Shown piece by piece: positions 37,245-46,074 of a stretch of DNA of 64,000 bases (the stretch's first letter is position 1; each line of letters opens with the position of its first letter). The translations under genes and the position numbers were made by a program. Source of the stretch: Acidovorax sp. (lineage in GTDB: Bacteria; Pseudomonadota; Gammaproteobacteria; Burkholderiales; Burkholderiaceae_C); NCBI RefSeq assembly GCF_021287135.1, contig NZ_JAJTBB010000021.1:124001-188000 (forward strand). The letters run 5' to 3'. The notes under the pieces are model-generated. The model saw only the letters and a list, made by a program, of their open reading frames with translations, was not told the origin of the DNA and did no database searches.

Positions 37245-39431
37245 ATGGGCTGGAAAGCAATCCACCGCTGGCTGGGGCTCACGGTCGGTGCCGTGGCGGT
37301 GCTGCTGGGCATCACCGGCGCACTCCTGGCGGTCGACCCGGTGGCCCAGGCGTGGTCCGCACCGCCTGCGGCGACGGACCTCTCCGTGGCTGCGCTGGTC
37401 GAGCGCGTCACGCGCACCGTGCCCGGTGCGGAGGAAATCCGCCGGCAGCCTTCCGGGGCGATTGTCGTGTTCAGCTTTGCTGGCGACCAGCCGCAGGCGT
37501 CCGCCGTGGACCCCGCGGACGGCCGGGTGCTGGGCGCCTGGCAGCCGTCCGTGCTGCCGCGCTGGGTGAAGGTGCTGCACCGGTCGCTGCTCCTGGGGGA
37601 TGCCGGGCGCTGGGGCGCGGCCGGCACCGCGGCGGCCATGGCCTTGCTGTGCGCGTCCGCCCTGGTGCTGCTGGTGCGGCGCATGGGCGGCTGGAAGCGG
37701 CTGGCCGCCCGCGTCCGCGGCACGCTGGCGCAGCGCATCCACGTGGTGGCTGGCCGCGTGGTGATCGCGGTGCTGTGCCTGACTTCGCTCACGGCGCTGA
37801 CCATGAGCGCCTCCACCTTGGGCTGGGTGGCGTTGGACAGCAGGGCCGAGCCTGAGGTGGTGTCGCAGGTTCCCGCCGGCACCGGCACGCCTGCCACCGG
37901 GCTGGCAGCGCTGGAAGGTCTGGCGGTGCAGGACTTGCGCACGCTGAGTTTCCCTGCGAGCGCGGATCCGGAAGACACCTGGAAAGTGACCACGGCCCAG
38001 GGCCGGGGATGGGTGGACCGCTACTCGGGCCAGATGCTGGCCTGGCAGGACACTACCGTCGCCCAGCGTGTGGACCACTTGGCCCGGGTGCTGCACACGG
38101 GTGAAGCCGCCTGGCCCTGGGCGGCGGTGCTTGGGCTGGCGGGTGCCAGCGTGCTGGTGTTCTGGCTGTCGGGCGTGGTCATCTGGTGGCAGGCGCGCTG
38201 GCAGGCGCCGCGCATCACGGGCAACGCGCCGCTGGCGCAGGCCGACGTGCTGCTTTTCGTGGCGAGCGAAGGGGGCAGCACCTGGGGTTTCGCCCAGACC
38301 CTGCACGATGCGTTGCGGCAGCGCGGCCATCGCGTGCATGCCAGCGGGCTGGAGAACTTCTGCACCACCACCGCCACGCGGCAGGTGTTTGTGCTGGCCG
38401 CAACCTACGGCGAAGGCCAGGCGCCCGCGCATGCCAGCCATGCGCTGGACCGCATCGCCACGCTGCCGTCCGCCAGAGTGCCGGTGACCGTGCTGGGCTT
38501 TGGCGACCGGCAGTTCCCGGCGTTCTGCGCCTATGCCCAGGCGCTGGACCAGGCCCTGCGCGCGCGCGGGTGGCCGTCGCTGCTGCCGCTGGAGTGCATC
38601 CACCAGCAATCGGGCCAGCAGTTTGCCCGCTGGGGCGCGGCCCTGGGGCAGGCGCTGGGCGAGCCGCTGGCGCTGGAGCATGTGCCGCGCCTGCCGCCCA
38701 CGGTGGCGCTTGCGCTGGTGGCGCGGCAGGACTACGCCGGGGCGGCGCCGGACCAGGCCACGGCCGTCCTGCGCTTTGCGCCGCCGGCCGGGGGCGGCCT
38801 GGGCCGGTTTGCGGCCGGCGATCTGCTGGGCATTGTGCCGCCGGGCTCTGCCGTGCCGCGCTACTACTCGCTGGCCTCGGGTGCGGAAGACGGGTTCCTG
38901 GAACTCTGTGTGCGCCAGATGCCTGGCGGCCGGTGTTCCACCCACCTGCTGGGCTTGCCGGTGGGCGGCAGCATCACGGCCTTTGTCCGGCACAACCCGG
39001 GCTTTGCGTTGCCGCGCTCGCGGCGGCCGGTGTTGCTGGTGGGCGCGGGCACGGGGGTTGCACCGCTGGCCGGCTTCATCCGCCGCAACGACCGCCGGCG
39101 GCCCATGCACCTGTTCTTTGGCGGGCGCGATCCGGCGCGGGACTTCTACTTTGGCCCCGAAATCCAGGGCTGGCTGGCCGACGGCCGCTTGGCCAGCTTG
39201 CAGACGGTTTTCTCCCGTGTGCCTGAGGGCGGCGGCTATGTGCAGGACGCCCTGCGCCGGGATGCCGAACGGGTGCGCGGCATCGTGGCGAAAGGCGCTG
39301 TCGTGCGCGTGTGCGGCAGCCGGGCCATGGCGCGCGGGGTGGCCGAGGCGCTGGACGCCGTGCTGGCGCCGCTGCAGCTGAGCGTGGCCGAACTCAAGGC
39401 ACAAGAACGCTATGCCGAAGACATCTTCTAG
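37245..39431 (+). CDS. PepSY-membrane / flavodoxin / FAD-NADPH reductase fusion protein
   Basis: 728 residues. The N-terminal 310 residues are a PepSY-type membrane module with four helices (first: WLGLTVGAVAVLLGITGALLAV; last: VLGLAGASVLVFWLSGVVIWW) and a periplasmic loop. From about residue 333 comes a flavodoxin domain (VLLFVASEGGSTWGFAQTL), then a ferredoxin-reductase half with FAD motif PRYYSLAS near 538 and pyridine-nucleotide motif GAGTGVAPLAGF near 600. The protein should take electrons from cytoplasmic NADPH through FAD and FMN, across the membrane, to an exported acceptor such as the preceding DUF2271 protein. It starts nine bases after that gene. Confidence 0.9.
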   Translation: MGWKAIHRWLGLTVGAVAVLLGITGALLAVDPVAQAWSAPPAATDLSVAALVERVTRTVPGAEEIRRQPSGAIVVFSFAGDQPQASAVDPADGRVLGAWQPSVLPRWVKVLHRSLLLGDAGRWGAAGTAAAMALLCASALVLLVRRMGGWKRLAARVRGTLAQRIHVVAGRVVIAVLCLTSLTALTMSASTLGWVALDSRAEPEVVSQVPAGTGTPATGLAALEGLAVQDLRTLSFPASADPEDTWKVTTAQGRGWVDRYSGQMLAWQDTTVAQRVDHLARVLHTGEAAWPWAAVLGLAGASVLVFWLSGVVIWWQARWQAPRITGNAPLAQADVLLFVASEGGSTWGFAQTLHDALRQRGHRVHASGLENFCTTTATRQVFVLAATYGEGQAPAHASHALDRIATLPSARVPVTVLGFGDRQFPAFCAYAQALDQALRARGWPSLLPLECIHQQSGQQFARWGAALGQALGEPLALEHVPRLPPTVALALVARQDYAGAAPDQATAVLRFAPPAGGGLGRFAAGDLLGIVPPGSAVPRYYSLASGAEDGFLELCVRQMPGGRCSTHLLGLPVGGSITAFVRHNPGFALPRSRRPVLLVGAGTGVAPLAGFIRRNDRRRPMHLFFGGRDPARDFYFGPEIQGWLADGRLASLQTVFSRVPEGGGYVQDALRRDAERVRGIVAKGAVVRVCGSRAMARGVAEALDAVLAPLQLSVAELKAQERYAEDIF

Positions 39432-40392
39432 CCCGCAGACGCTCACACCCACGCCCGCACCGCGCGCCGTCCTGCACGGGCCGACCATGGGCACGCGCTG
39501 GTCGGCCACCATCGACGGAGTGGGCCCGCACGACCTGCCCGGTCTGCGCCTGCAGCTTGCCGCGGCGGTAGAGCGAGTGGACGCACAGATGTCGCCCTGG
39601 AAGCCGGACAGCGACCTGGTGCGGCTGAACCGCGCGCCGGTGGGGGCGTGGGTGGACCTGCCCGGCGAAATGCTGCAGGTCCTGGACTGTGCGCTCAACG
39701 TCCAGCGCGAAAGCGGCGGCGCGTTTGACCCCTGCGCCGGGCGCCTGGTGAATGCCTGGGGCTTCGGCGCAGAGCGCGATGCGCCCGATGCAGCGGCGAT
39801 CCGCGCGGCACGCGAGGTGTCCACCGTGCCGGGCGCGCCTGCAGGCCTGGAGGTGGACCGAAGTGCCGGCCGGGCGCGCAAGCAGGGGGCTTTGCAGGTG
39901 GACCTGTGCGGCATTGCCAAGGGCTACGCCGTGGACTGCATGGCCGAGGTGCTGCGCTGCCATGGCGTGCAGCACGCACTGGCGGCGCTCGACGGCGAGT
40001 TGCGCGCGGTGGGCGGGCAGGCCAGCGGCGCGCCTTGGGCGGTGGCGCTGGAGCGGCCCGAGACGGGGCGCCGCGCCGTGCAAGGCGTGGTCGAGCTGGA
40101 AGACCTGGCCGTGGCCACGTCGGGCGACTACCGCCGCTACCTGGACGTGGGCGGGGTGCGTGTCGCCCACACCATGGACGTGCGCCGGGGTGCTCCGGTG
40201 AACAATGCCGTGGCTTCCGTGACCGTGCTGGCGCGCACCTGCATGCTGGCAGATGCCTGGGCCACGGCGCTGCTGGTCGGGGGCGCGGACGAGGGCTTGG
40301 CCATGGCCCAGCGCATGGGGCTGGATGTGCTGTTCCTGGTGCGCCGCCCGCATGGCCTGGTGCAGGTGGGGCTGGGCCGTTTCGCCCGCTGA
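39412..40392 (+). CDS. apbE: FAD:protein FMN transferase ApbE
   Basis: 326 residues. ApbE signatures are present: HGPTMGTRWSATID at the N-terminus, DAQMSPWKPDSDLVRLNR, VDLCGIAKGYAVD and ATSGDYRRY with HTMDVRRGAPVNNAVASVTVLA near the C-terminus, which supplies metal-binding aspartate. The enzyme transfers FMN from FAD to a Thr or Ser of exported proteins. No lipobox is obvious, and the first 20 residues are Thr/Pro-rich rather than hydrophobic, so export of this copy is uncertain or its start lies elsewhere. The gene overlaps the reductase gene by 20 bases, and the probable target is the TGAS-containing DUF2271 protein. Confidence 0.9.
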   Translation: MPKTSSSPQTLTPTPAPRAVLHGPTMGTRWSATIDGVGPHDLPGLRLQLAAAVERVDAQMSPWKPDSDLVRLNRAPVGAWVDLPGEMLQVLDCALNVQRESGGAFDPCAGRLVNAWGFGAERDAPDAAAIRAAREVSTVPGAPAGLEVDRSAGRARKQGALQVDLCGIAKGYAVDCMAEVLRCHGVQHALAALDGELRAVGGQASGAPWAVALERPETGRRAVQGVVELEDLAVATSGDYRRYLDVGGVRVAHTMDVRRGAPVNNAVASVTVLARTCMLADAWATALLVGGADEGLAMAQRMGLDVLFLVRRPHGLVQVGLGRFAR

Positions 40393-40506
40393 CCCCAGCC
40401 CTGCGGCCCGTGCTGGTGGCAGGGGTATACCGCCGCCCCGGGGTGCGTGCGGCCGGCCGGGGCCCTACACTGGCGGCCCGCCCCGCATCCTTTGCCGTCC
40501 ACTGCC

Positions 40507-41481
40507 ATGCAGCCAACGCCCAGCCTGCCCCAGCGCTTCCAGATGTCCTCGCGCGACTACGTGGGGCGCGACAAGGCCGATGCCCTGCGCGAGCTATTCG
40601 GCCGCGCGCTGATGCGCGTGGACCTGTGGCCCTGCGACGGGGCTGTGCCGCTGGACTTTGCGGTGACCCTGGCACCGCTGGGCGCTGGCGCGGCCTATGC
40701 CTTCAGCGAGCACACGCCCGCGCATTTCGCCCACCAGCCCGCGCGCGTGGGCGATGGCGTGGACGACCTTTTGCTGACCACCACGCAGCACGGCTGTGCC
40801 ATCCGCACACCGCACGGCCAACTGGAGATACCGGCGGGCGGCTTTGTCCTGCACTCCAAGGCGCGCGCCCACGAATTTGTCCATCTGTGGGGTGGCCGGA
40901 CGGCCAGCCTGCAGCTACCCCGCGAAGCCCTGGCGCAGCGGGTGCCCCGGCTGGAGGAGGCGCCCCTGATGGCGCTGCCGCCGGGCCGGCCCGAGCCCGC
41001 ACTGGCCATGGGCTACGCCCGGCTGGTGGCCGAAGGCCCGCAGCTCGGCGCCCCTTTGCTGGAAGCCGCGCGCTCGCACCTGCAGGAGCTGGTGGCCAGC
41101 CTGCTGCGGCCCGCGCCGGCGGATGCTCGGGGTTCAGGGCACGACGCCGCGGACCTGCCGCGCCTGGCGCTCATCCAGCGCGACATCCTGGCCCGCATCA
41201 CGCAGCCCGAACTGACCCTGGCCGCGATCGCGCGGGCCCACCACATCACGCCGCGCCAGGTGCAGCGCCTGTTTGCCCGCGAAGGAACCTGCTTTTCAGA
41301 CTACGTGCGGGACGCGCGGCTGGAGCGGGTCCGTGCCACGCTGGCCGACCCGGCGCAGCGCCACCGCCGCGTGCTGGCCATTGCGCTGGAGAACGGGTTT
41401 GACGACTTCTCCGCCTTCAGCCGGGCTTTCCGGCGGCGCTTTGCCATGACGCCCAGCGAGGCGCGCGCGTCCTCCGGCTGA
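40507..41481 (+). CDS. AraC-family transcriptional regulator
   Basis: 324 residues. The C-terminal 100 residues carry two helix-turn-helix motifs: LTLAAIARAHHITPRQVQRLFAREGTCF and VLAIALENGFDDFSAFSRAFRRRFAMTPSEA. The N-terminal 200 residues resemble the AraC-binding-like domain of the AlkR/FeaR type (LWPCDGAVPLDFAVTL, GGFVLHSKARAHEFVHLWGG). The gene follows apbE by about 115 bases in the same direction, so it may regulate the electron-transfer genes, but nothing in the sequence proves this. The start at MQPTPS was chosen because the extension upstream is proline-rich and uncharacteristic. Confidence 0.88.
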   Translation: MQPTPSLPQRFQMSSRDYVGRDKADALRELFGRALMRVDLWPCDGAVPLDFAVTLAPLGAGAAYAFSEHTPAHFAHQPARVGDGVDDLLLTTTQHGCAIRTPHGQLEIPAGGFVLHSKARAHEFVHLWGGRTASLQLPREALAQRVPRLEEAPLMALPPGRPEPALAMGYARLVAEGPQLGAPLLEAARSHLQELVASLLRPAPADARGSGHDAADLPRLALIQRDILARITQPELTLAAIARAHHITPRQVQRLFAREGTCFSDYVRDARLERVRATLADPAQRHRRVLAIALENGFDDFSAFSRAFRRRFAMTPSEARASSG

Positions 41482-41564
41482 GCGCAGGGCAGGTCGCATT
41501 CGGCACAGCGATTGTCGCTGCGGGCCATGACGCGGCGCGGCGGTTTTTCAAGAATCGCTGCACC

Positions 41565-42509
41565 ATGCCAATTCCCCTCCGCTCCTCTTTCCTGCGGCGC
41601 CTTCGGGCCTGCCTTGTCGTGCCAGCGCTGCTGGCGGCCGCCTGCGCCCAGGCCGCAATCCCACCGTCCCAGCGCCAGTATCTGCTGGATTTTTATGCCG
41701 CCACCGGCGGGCCGGGCTGGACCACCCAGTCCGGCTGGGGCGGGGCGCCCGGCACCGAGTGCACCTGGTACGGGGTGGAGTGCGATGTGGGCGAGACCAC
41801 CGTCACCGGCCTCTCGTTTCTCGGCAATGGGTTGGTCAACACCCCGCCGGGCACGCCGCTGCCGGACTGGGCGGCCCTGCCGGACCTCAAGACCATCAGC
41901 CTCGCCAATGCCAGCCTCTCCGGTCCTGTGCCGTCCATTGCCGGGCTGGCCCAGCTGGAGTTCTTCGGCGTGGGCGTCAACCAGTTCAGCGGCCCGCTGC
42001 CCGACCCCTCGGGGCTGCAGCATCTGCGGCGCTACATCGCCGTGCTCAATCAGTTCTCCGGCCCGCTTCCGCCCTTGACCAACCTGCCGGCCCTCGAGTG
42101 GTTTCTGGTGCGCGACAACCAGCTCACGGGCACCCTGCCGCCGCTCACGGGCATGCCTGCGCTGCAGATCCTCTCGGTGCAGGACAACCAGCTCACCGGC
42201 ACCATTCCCGCTCTGCCGCCCGGGCTGCAGATCCTGGTGGTGAACCTGAACCAGTTCACGGGCGCGCTGCCCGCTGCGCCCAATTCGCTGCTGACCGGGC
42301 AGTCCATCGTCTGCCCCAACCCGCTGACGCCGCTGCCCAGCAACGACTGGGATGTTGCCACCGGGCAGACGCCCTGGCATGCCGAGTGCAACGGTGCGCC
42401 GCCCGCGCCGGCCACGCCGGTGCCCACGCTCGGCTCCGGGGCACTGGCGTTGCTGGCCCTGGCTGCGGGCGCGCTGGGGTGGCGCGCATCCCGGCGCAGG
42501 TCGGCTTAA
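41565..42509 (+). CDS. Leucine-rich-repeat surface protein with IPTL-CTERM anchor
   Basis: 314 residues. A signal peptide (about 1-31) is followed by the plant-type LRR N-cap (LLDFYAATGGPGWTTQSGW, GTECTWYGVECD) and about seven repeats of the kind LPALEWFLVRDNQLTGTLPPL (about 75-240). The C-terminus PVPTLGSGALALLALAAGALGWRAS plus an arginine cluster is the IPTL-CTERM sorting signal, processed by an exosortase of the XrtH type. No exosortase gene is in the window. The protein is presumably displayed on the cell surface for binding. Another IPTL-CTERM gene follows directly. Confidence 0.87.
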   Translation: MPIPLRSSFLRRLRACLVVPALLAAACAQAAIPPSQRQYLLDFYAATGGPGWTTQSGWGGAPGTECTWYGVECDVGETTVTGLSFLGNGLVNTPPGTPLPDWAALPDLKTISLANASLSGPVPSIAGLAQLEFFGVGVNQFSGPLPDPSGLQHLRRYIAVLNQFSGPLPPLTNLPALEWFLVRDNQLTGTLPPLTGMPALQILSVQDNQLTGTIPALPPGLQILVVNLNQFTGALPAAPNSLLTGQSIVCPNPLTPLPSNDWDVATGQTPWHAECNGAPPAPATPVPTLGSGALALLALAAGALGWRASRRRSA

Positions 42510-42510
42510 G

Positions 42511-42568
42511 AGGCAAATTGGCCTCCAGCCGTTTGCTGATAAGCGCAAGCAGCTATTGATTTGATAGC
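42511..42568. repeat. Comamonadaceae dispersed repeat, copy 1
   Basis: Begins at AGGCAAATTGGCCTCCAG, right after the stop codon of the LRR gene, and contains the core AAGCGCAAGCAGCTAT (42541-42556) followed by TGATTTGATAGC. The core is identical in two more copies in this window. Length is about 60 bases, with partial inverted symmetry and no coding capacity. It lies between the two IPTL-CTERM genes. Confidence 0.75.
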
Positions 42569-42644
42569 GTTTCTGAGCCATCGGCGACTGCGCGTGCCGT
42601 GGGGCAGCGCCGCCACTCCTCCACCTCTTACCCTGGGAACCTCC

Positions 42645-43325
42645 ATGCCACACCTGCGCAACCGCCGCGGCGCCTGGGCCGCTGTCCTTCTGGCCGGTGC
42701 CGCCGCCAGCTTGGGGGGCGGTGCCGTCGCCGCCCCCTTCGCCACCACGTACACCGGGACGATGTCGACCTCCGACTTTCCGGAAATCCAGAGCGGCCAG
42801 ACCTATACCGTCACCTTCGTGTTCGACAACGGCGGCACTTCGGCCGCCGACCAGGTGTGGACTGCGGCGCACCTCACATGCACCATCTGGCGGATGAACG
42901 ATGCACGCAACGTGGGGTTCGTGCAGGATCTGGTCCTCTCGCCGGCCTCGGCGGTCGCGGGCAGCGCCACCACCGACGGCGCCGGCGTGCTGACCGGCAT
43001 GTACTCCGAGATCACGGGCGACCCGGTGGGCGCCTCGTTCAGCAGCAGCGGCGTCACGCACACCATGCCGGCCCACTGGTTTGCCAACAGTGTCAACGGC
43101 GTGTTTGCGGACGCCTCGCAGAACCGCAGCGTCAACGATGCCTCGGGCGGGGTGCAGATGCTGCAGCTGTCCCGCTGGAGTCCGCCCCAGCCTTATGCGG
43201 GGCCTTGCACCGCGGCCGTGCTGGCCCCGGGCGCCACGCCGGTGCCCACGCTGGGCGGGGTGTCGGGGGTGTTGCTGTCGGTGGCGCTCGCGGGCCTGGG
43301 CGCGGTGCGGCGGCGCCGGGCTTGA
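42645..43325 (+). CDS. Exported protein with IPTL-CTERM anchor
   Basis: 226 residues. A signal peptide (about 1-29, ending AVAAP) is followed by a beta-rich domain: TYTGTMSTSDFPEIQSG, QTYTVTFVFDNGG and FVQDLVLSPASAV. The C-terminus ATPVPTLGGVSGVLL, continuing hydrophobic and ending RRRRA, is an IPTL-CTERM sorting signal like that of the preceding gene. The central domain is not one I can name; similar sequences occur in PEP-CTERM-type exported proteins of unknown function. The start follows CCCTGGGAACCTCC, and a more upstream start would spoil the signal peptide. Confidence 0.78.
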   Translation: MPHLRNRRGAWAAVLLAGAAASLGGGAVAAPFATTYTGTMSTSDFPEIQSGQTYTVTFVFDNGGTSAADQVWTAAHLTCTIWRMNDARNVGFVQDLVLSPASAVAGSATTDGAGVLTGMYSEITGDPVGASFSSSGVTHTMPAHWFANSVNGVFADASQNRSVNDASGGVQMLQLSRWSPPQPYAGPCTAAVLAPGATPVPTLGGVSGVLLSVALAGLGAVRRRRA

Positions 43326-43356
43326 GGCGCCTGCGCCGTACCGCGGGCCGGCGCAC

Positions 43357-43806
43357 TCACTCGTCGATGGAGGCGCTCCAGCGCGAGCCCCAGTGGCTGC
43401 TCGTGCCGCTGCCCTTGTTGCTGACCTTGTCGATGGCGCGCCGGTCGCGCTTGGTGGGGCGGCCTTCGTGCAAGGTGGCTGCGGGCTCGGGGGCCAGGCG
43501 CCGCTGCTCTGCCGCCTGTTCTCGGGCGGCGATGCTCTCGGGCGTTTCCTGGTACAGCTGCTGGGCAACGGGGGCGGGGCCGCGCGCGCCGCTCAGCCCC
43601 TGGACCACCACCGTGCGCGGCACGGTGCCCTGGCGCAGGGCCACCGTGTCGCCGCAGCGCAGGTCGCGCGCGGGCTTGGCCAATTGGCCGTTGACGGTGA
43701 CCCGGCCGCGGGCGATCTCTTCGGCAGCCAGGCTGCGTGTCTTGTAGAAGCGGGCGCACCACAGCCATTTGTCCAGGCGCATGGTCTCCAGCGTGTTGTG
43801 GTTCAT
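43357..43806 (-). CDS. hslR: S4-domain heat-shock RNA-binding protein Hsp15
   Basis: 149 residues. The N-terminal S4 domain reads MRLDKWLWCARFYKTRSLAAEEIARGRVTVNGQ, the hallmark of Hsp15, and the C-terminal half is basic (HEGRPTKRDRRAIDKV). Hsp15 binds the free 50S ribosomal subunit that still carries peptidyl-tRNA and helps rescue it. The gene start overlaps the end of the sensor kinase gene by four bases, so it is translationally coupled to the two-component operon, an unusual partnership. A heat-shock promoter of its own was not seen. Confidence 0.92.
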   Translation of the reverse strand: MNHNTLETMRLDKWLWCARFYKTRSLAAEEIARGRVTVNGQLAKPARDLRCGDTVALRQGTVPRTVVVQGLSGARGPAPVAQQLYQETPESIAAREQAAEQRRLAPEPAATLHEGRPTKRDRRAIDKVSNKGSGTSSHWGSRWSASIDE

Positions 43807-45269
43807 GCCGCCGATTGTGCCGCGTGGGCGCTGTCGGTGCTGTCAGCCGATGGCGCGGCCAGGGGCAGGCGCACCACCGCGTCCAGCCCCGTGACCCGGC
43901 CGCCAGCCATGCGGTTGGCCAGGGCAATGGTGCCGCCCAGGGCCTGCACGATCTCGTGGCAGATGGCCAGCCCCAGGCCGCTGCCGGTGCGCACGTCGCC
44001 GGCCGAGAAGGGCTGGAACAGCCGCGACGCCAGCTCGTCGTCAATGCCCGGTCCGTGGTCGCTGATGGTCAGCGCCAGGTGGTGCGTGTCGGTGCGCAGG
44101 TCCACGGTGAGCTCGCTGCCTTGCGGGGCGTGGCGCACTGCGTTGTGCAGCAGGTTGCGGCTGAGTTCCCGCAGCATCCATTCGTGCGCCACCACCTGGG
44201 CGGGCTCGGTGTGGATACCGAAGTCCAGGTCGCGCTGCGCGACCAGGGGCGAGATCTCCAGCGCCACGGCGCGCAGGATCTCGTCCAGCCGGGCCGCCGG
44301 CGGGGTGCTTTGCTGGCGCAGCTGTTCCACCTTGGCCAGTGCCAGCATCTGGTTGGCCAGCTGGGTGGCGCGGTCCACCGTGTCGCTGATCTCGTGCAGG
44401 GCCTGCGCGGGCTCCACGTCCCCCCGCAGGGCGGACTGCACCTGCGTCTTGAGCACAGCCAGCGGGGTGCGCAGCTGGTGCGACGCGTCGCGCACGAACC
44501 GCTTCTGGTGCCGCAGCAGGTGCCGCAGGCGCTGCATGACTTCGTTGGTGGCGTAGATCAGCGGCTGCAGCTCGCGCGGGGTGGACGGCGCGGCGATGGG
44601 GCTCAGGTCGCCCTCCCTGCGCCCCTGCAGTTGCAGGCTCAGCTGCCGCACGGGATGGATGGCCCGCTGCACGACCACGACCACGGTGAGCGCAATCACC
44701 GCAATCAGCAGGGCCTGGCGCAGCAGCGTGTTGCGCAGGATCTGCAGGGCCAGCGTTTCGCGCACCTCCAGGGTTTCCGCCACCTGGATCACGGCCATGG
44801 CCCGCCCCGTGGAGCTGGCCACGGGCTGCAGCAGCACGGCCACCCGCACGTCCCGGTCGCGAAAGCGCTCGTCATAAAAGTCCACCAGCGCCGCGTAGGG
44901 AGGCCGCATGGGAATCTGCCCGCGCCAGAAGGGCAGGTCCTCGAAGCCGGACACCAGCTCGCCTTGCAGGTTGGACACGCGGTAGTACATCTGGCTCTGG
45001 TTGTCCGCCTCAAAGGCCTCCAGGGCGGAATAGGGCACGATGGCGCGCAACTGCGCTGCATCGTCGTAGCCTTGCACGTCCAGCTGCTCGCTGATGCTCT
45101 TGGCGGACGCCAGCAGCGTACGGTCGTACGCCGTATTCAGGGATGCCAGGGTCTGCCGGTACAGGCTGAAGGTGTTGAACCCGATGAACAGCGCTACCGG
45201 CAGCAGAATGCCCAGCAGCAGCCGCCGGCGCAGCGAAGGGTGGCGCGGGGAGGGCGCTTGGCCGGTCAT
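43803..45269 (-). CDS. tctE: Sensor histidine kinase, TctE-like
   Basis: 488 residues. Two membrane helices (about 15-35, LLLGILLPVALFIGF; and about 170-190, ALLIAVIALTVVVVVQ) flank a periplasmic sensing domain of the TctE type. A HAMP-like linker is followed by the phosphorylated histidine H264 in VRDASHQLRTPLAVL, N-box NLLHNAVRHAP, and G-boxes ISDHGPGID and GSGLGLAICHEIV. With the TctD-like regulator it would sense a tricarboxylate such as citrate outside the cell and switch on the divergent TctCBA genes. Start overlaps the regulator stop (ATGA). Confidence 0.9.
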   Translation of the reverse strand: MTGQAPSPRHPSLRRRLLLGILLPVALFIGFNTFSLYRQTLASLNTAYDRTLLASAKSISEQLDVQGYDDAAQLRAIVPYSALEAFEADNQSQMYYRVSNLQGELVSGFEDLPFWRGQIPMRPPYAALVDFYDERFRDRDVRVAVLLQPVASSTGRAMAVIQVAETLEVRETLALQILRNTLLRQALLIAVIALTVVVVVQRAIHPVRQLSLQLQGRREGDLSPIAAPSTPRELQPLIYATNEVMQRLRHLLRHQKRFVRDASHQLRTPLAVLKTQVQSALRGDVEPAQALHEISDTVDRATQLANQMLALAKVEQLRQQSTPPAARLDEILRAVALEISPLVAQRDLDFGIHTEPAQVVAHEWMLRELSRNLLHNAVRHAPQGSELTVDLRTDTHHLALTISDHGPGIDDELASRLFQPFSAGDVRTGSGLGLAICHEIVQALGGTIALANRMAGGRVTGLDAVVRLPLAAPSADSTDSAHAAQSAA

Positions 45270-45952
45270 GCGTCCGTCCGCAGCAGGTAGCCCAGCCCGC
45301 GCAGCGTCATCAGCGTGAGGCCGGTGCCGGCCAGCTTCTTGCGCAGGCGGTAGACCACCACCTCGATGGCTTCGTACTGCACATCCAGCTGGCCGGGAAA
45401 CACCAGTTCGTACAGCCGCTCCTTGCTGACGGCGTGGCCGGGCTGGGCGAGCAGGGCGTGCATCAGCGCCAGCTCGCGCGGCGTGAGTTCCATGACCTCC
45501 CCGTGCAGGTAGAGCGCGCCGCTGTCCTTGTCGTAGCGGATGGCGCCGATCTGCACGGTGCTGGGCGCGGCGGGCACACCAGAGGCCGGGTCCGCGCTGC
45601 GCCGCACCAGCGCACGCAGGCGGGCCTCCAGCTCGTCCAGGTCGAACGGCTTGGGCAGGTAGTCGTCCGCACCCGCGTTCAGCCCCAGGACCCGGTCGCC
45701 CACGGTGCCGCGCGCGGTCAGGATGAGCACGGGCGTGCGCAGGCCCCGGGCGCGGGCCTGCTGCAGCACCTGCAGCCCGTCCAGGCTGGGCAGGGTGAGG
45801 TCCAGCACCACCGCATCCGGCTGCAGGTCGGTCCATTGCGTGAGCGCCACGCGGCCGTCGCCGACCGCCGTCACCTCCATGCCCCGGCGCGACAGCGCGC
45901 GGTGCAGCGTGGCCTGCATGGTGGGGTCGTCTTCTACGAGGAGCAATTGCAT
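45266..45952 (-). CDS. tctD: OmpR-type response regulator, TctD-like
   Basis: 228 residues. The receiver domain (about 1-120) has LLLVEDDPTMQ at the N-terminus, the phospho-acceptor aspartate in AVVLDLTLPSLDG, TARGTVGDRVLGL and KPFDLDELEAR. The C-terminal winged helix ends IEVVVYRLRKKLAGTGLTLMTLRGLGYLL. The start at MQLLLVEDD was preferred because response regulators begin within one or two residues of the first strand; GACCCCACC-type weak ribosome binding is present. Located upstream of, and overlapping, the kinase gene and divergent from tctC, it fits a TctD activator. Confidence 0.92.
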   Translation of the reverse strand: MQLLLVEDDPTMQATLHRALSRRGMEVTAVGDGRVALTQWTDLQPDAVVLDLTLPSLDGLQVLQQARARGLRTPVLILTARGTVGDRVLGLNAGADDYLPKPFDLDELEARLRALVRRSADPASGVPAAPSTVQIGAIRYDKDSGALYLHGEVMELTPRELALMHALLAQPGHAVSKERLYELVFPGQLDVQYEAIEVVVYRLRKKLAGTGLTLMTLRGLGYLLRTDA

Positions 45953-46074
45953 GCGCGGGACCTTAGCACCGTCTCTCCGGGCGGCTGGCATGGGTGTTTT
46001 CCCTGAGTTCAAGGACAGCCGATTGACAGGCAGGGCGCGCATTATCGACAGGTTCGCCAACCGAAGGAGACACT

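Noticed and set aside
36474-39920. Long minus-strand open frame opposite the PepSY-reductase region
   Set aside because: Composition is Arg/His/Gln-rich without known motifs, whereas the plus-strand proteins are complete.
46023-46050. TTGACA upstream of tctC as a sigma-70 promoter
   Set aside because: No acceptable -10 hexamer at 16-18 bases; only TATCGA at 14 bases, so not listed as a promoter.
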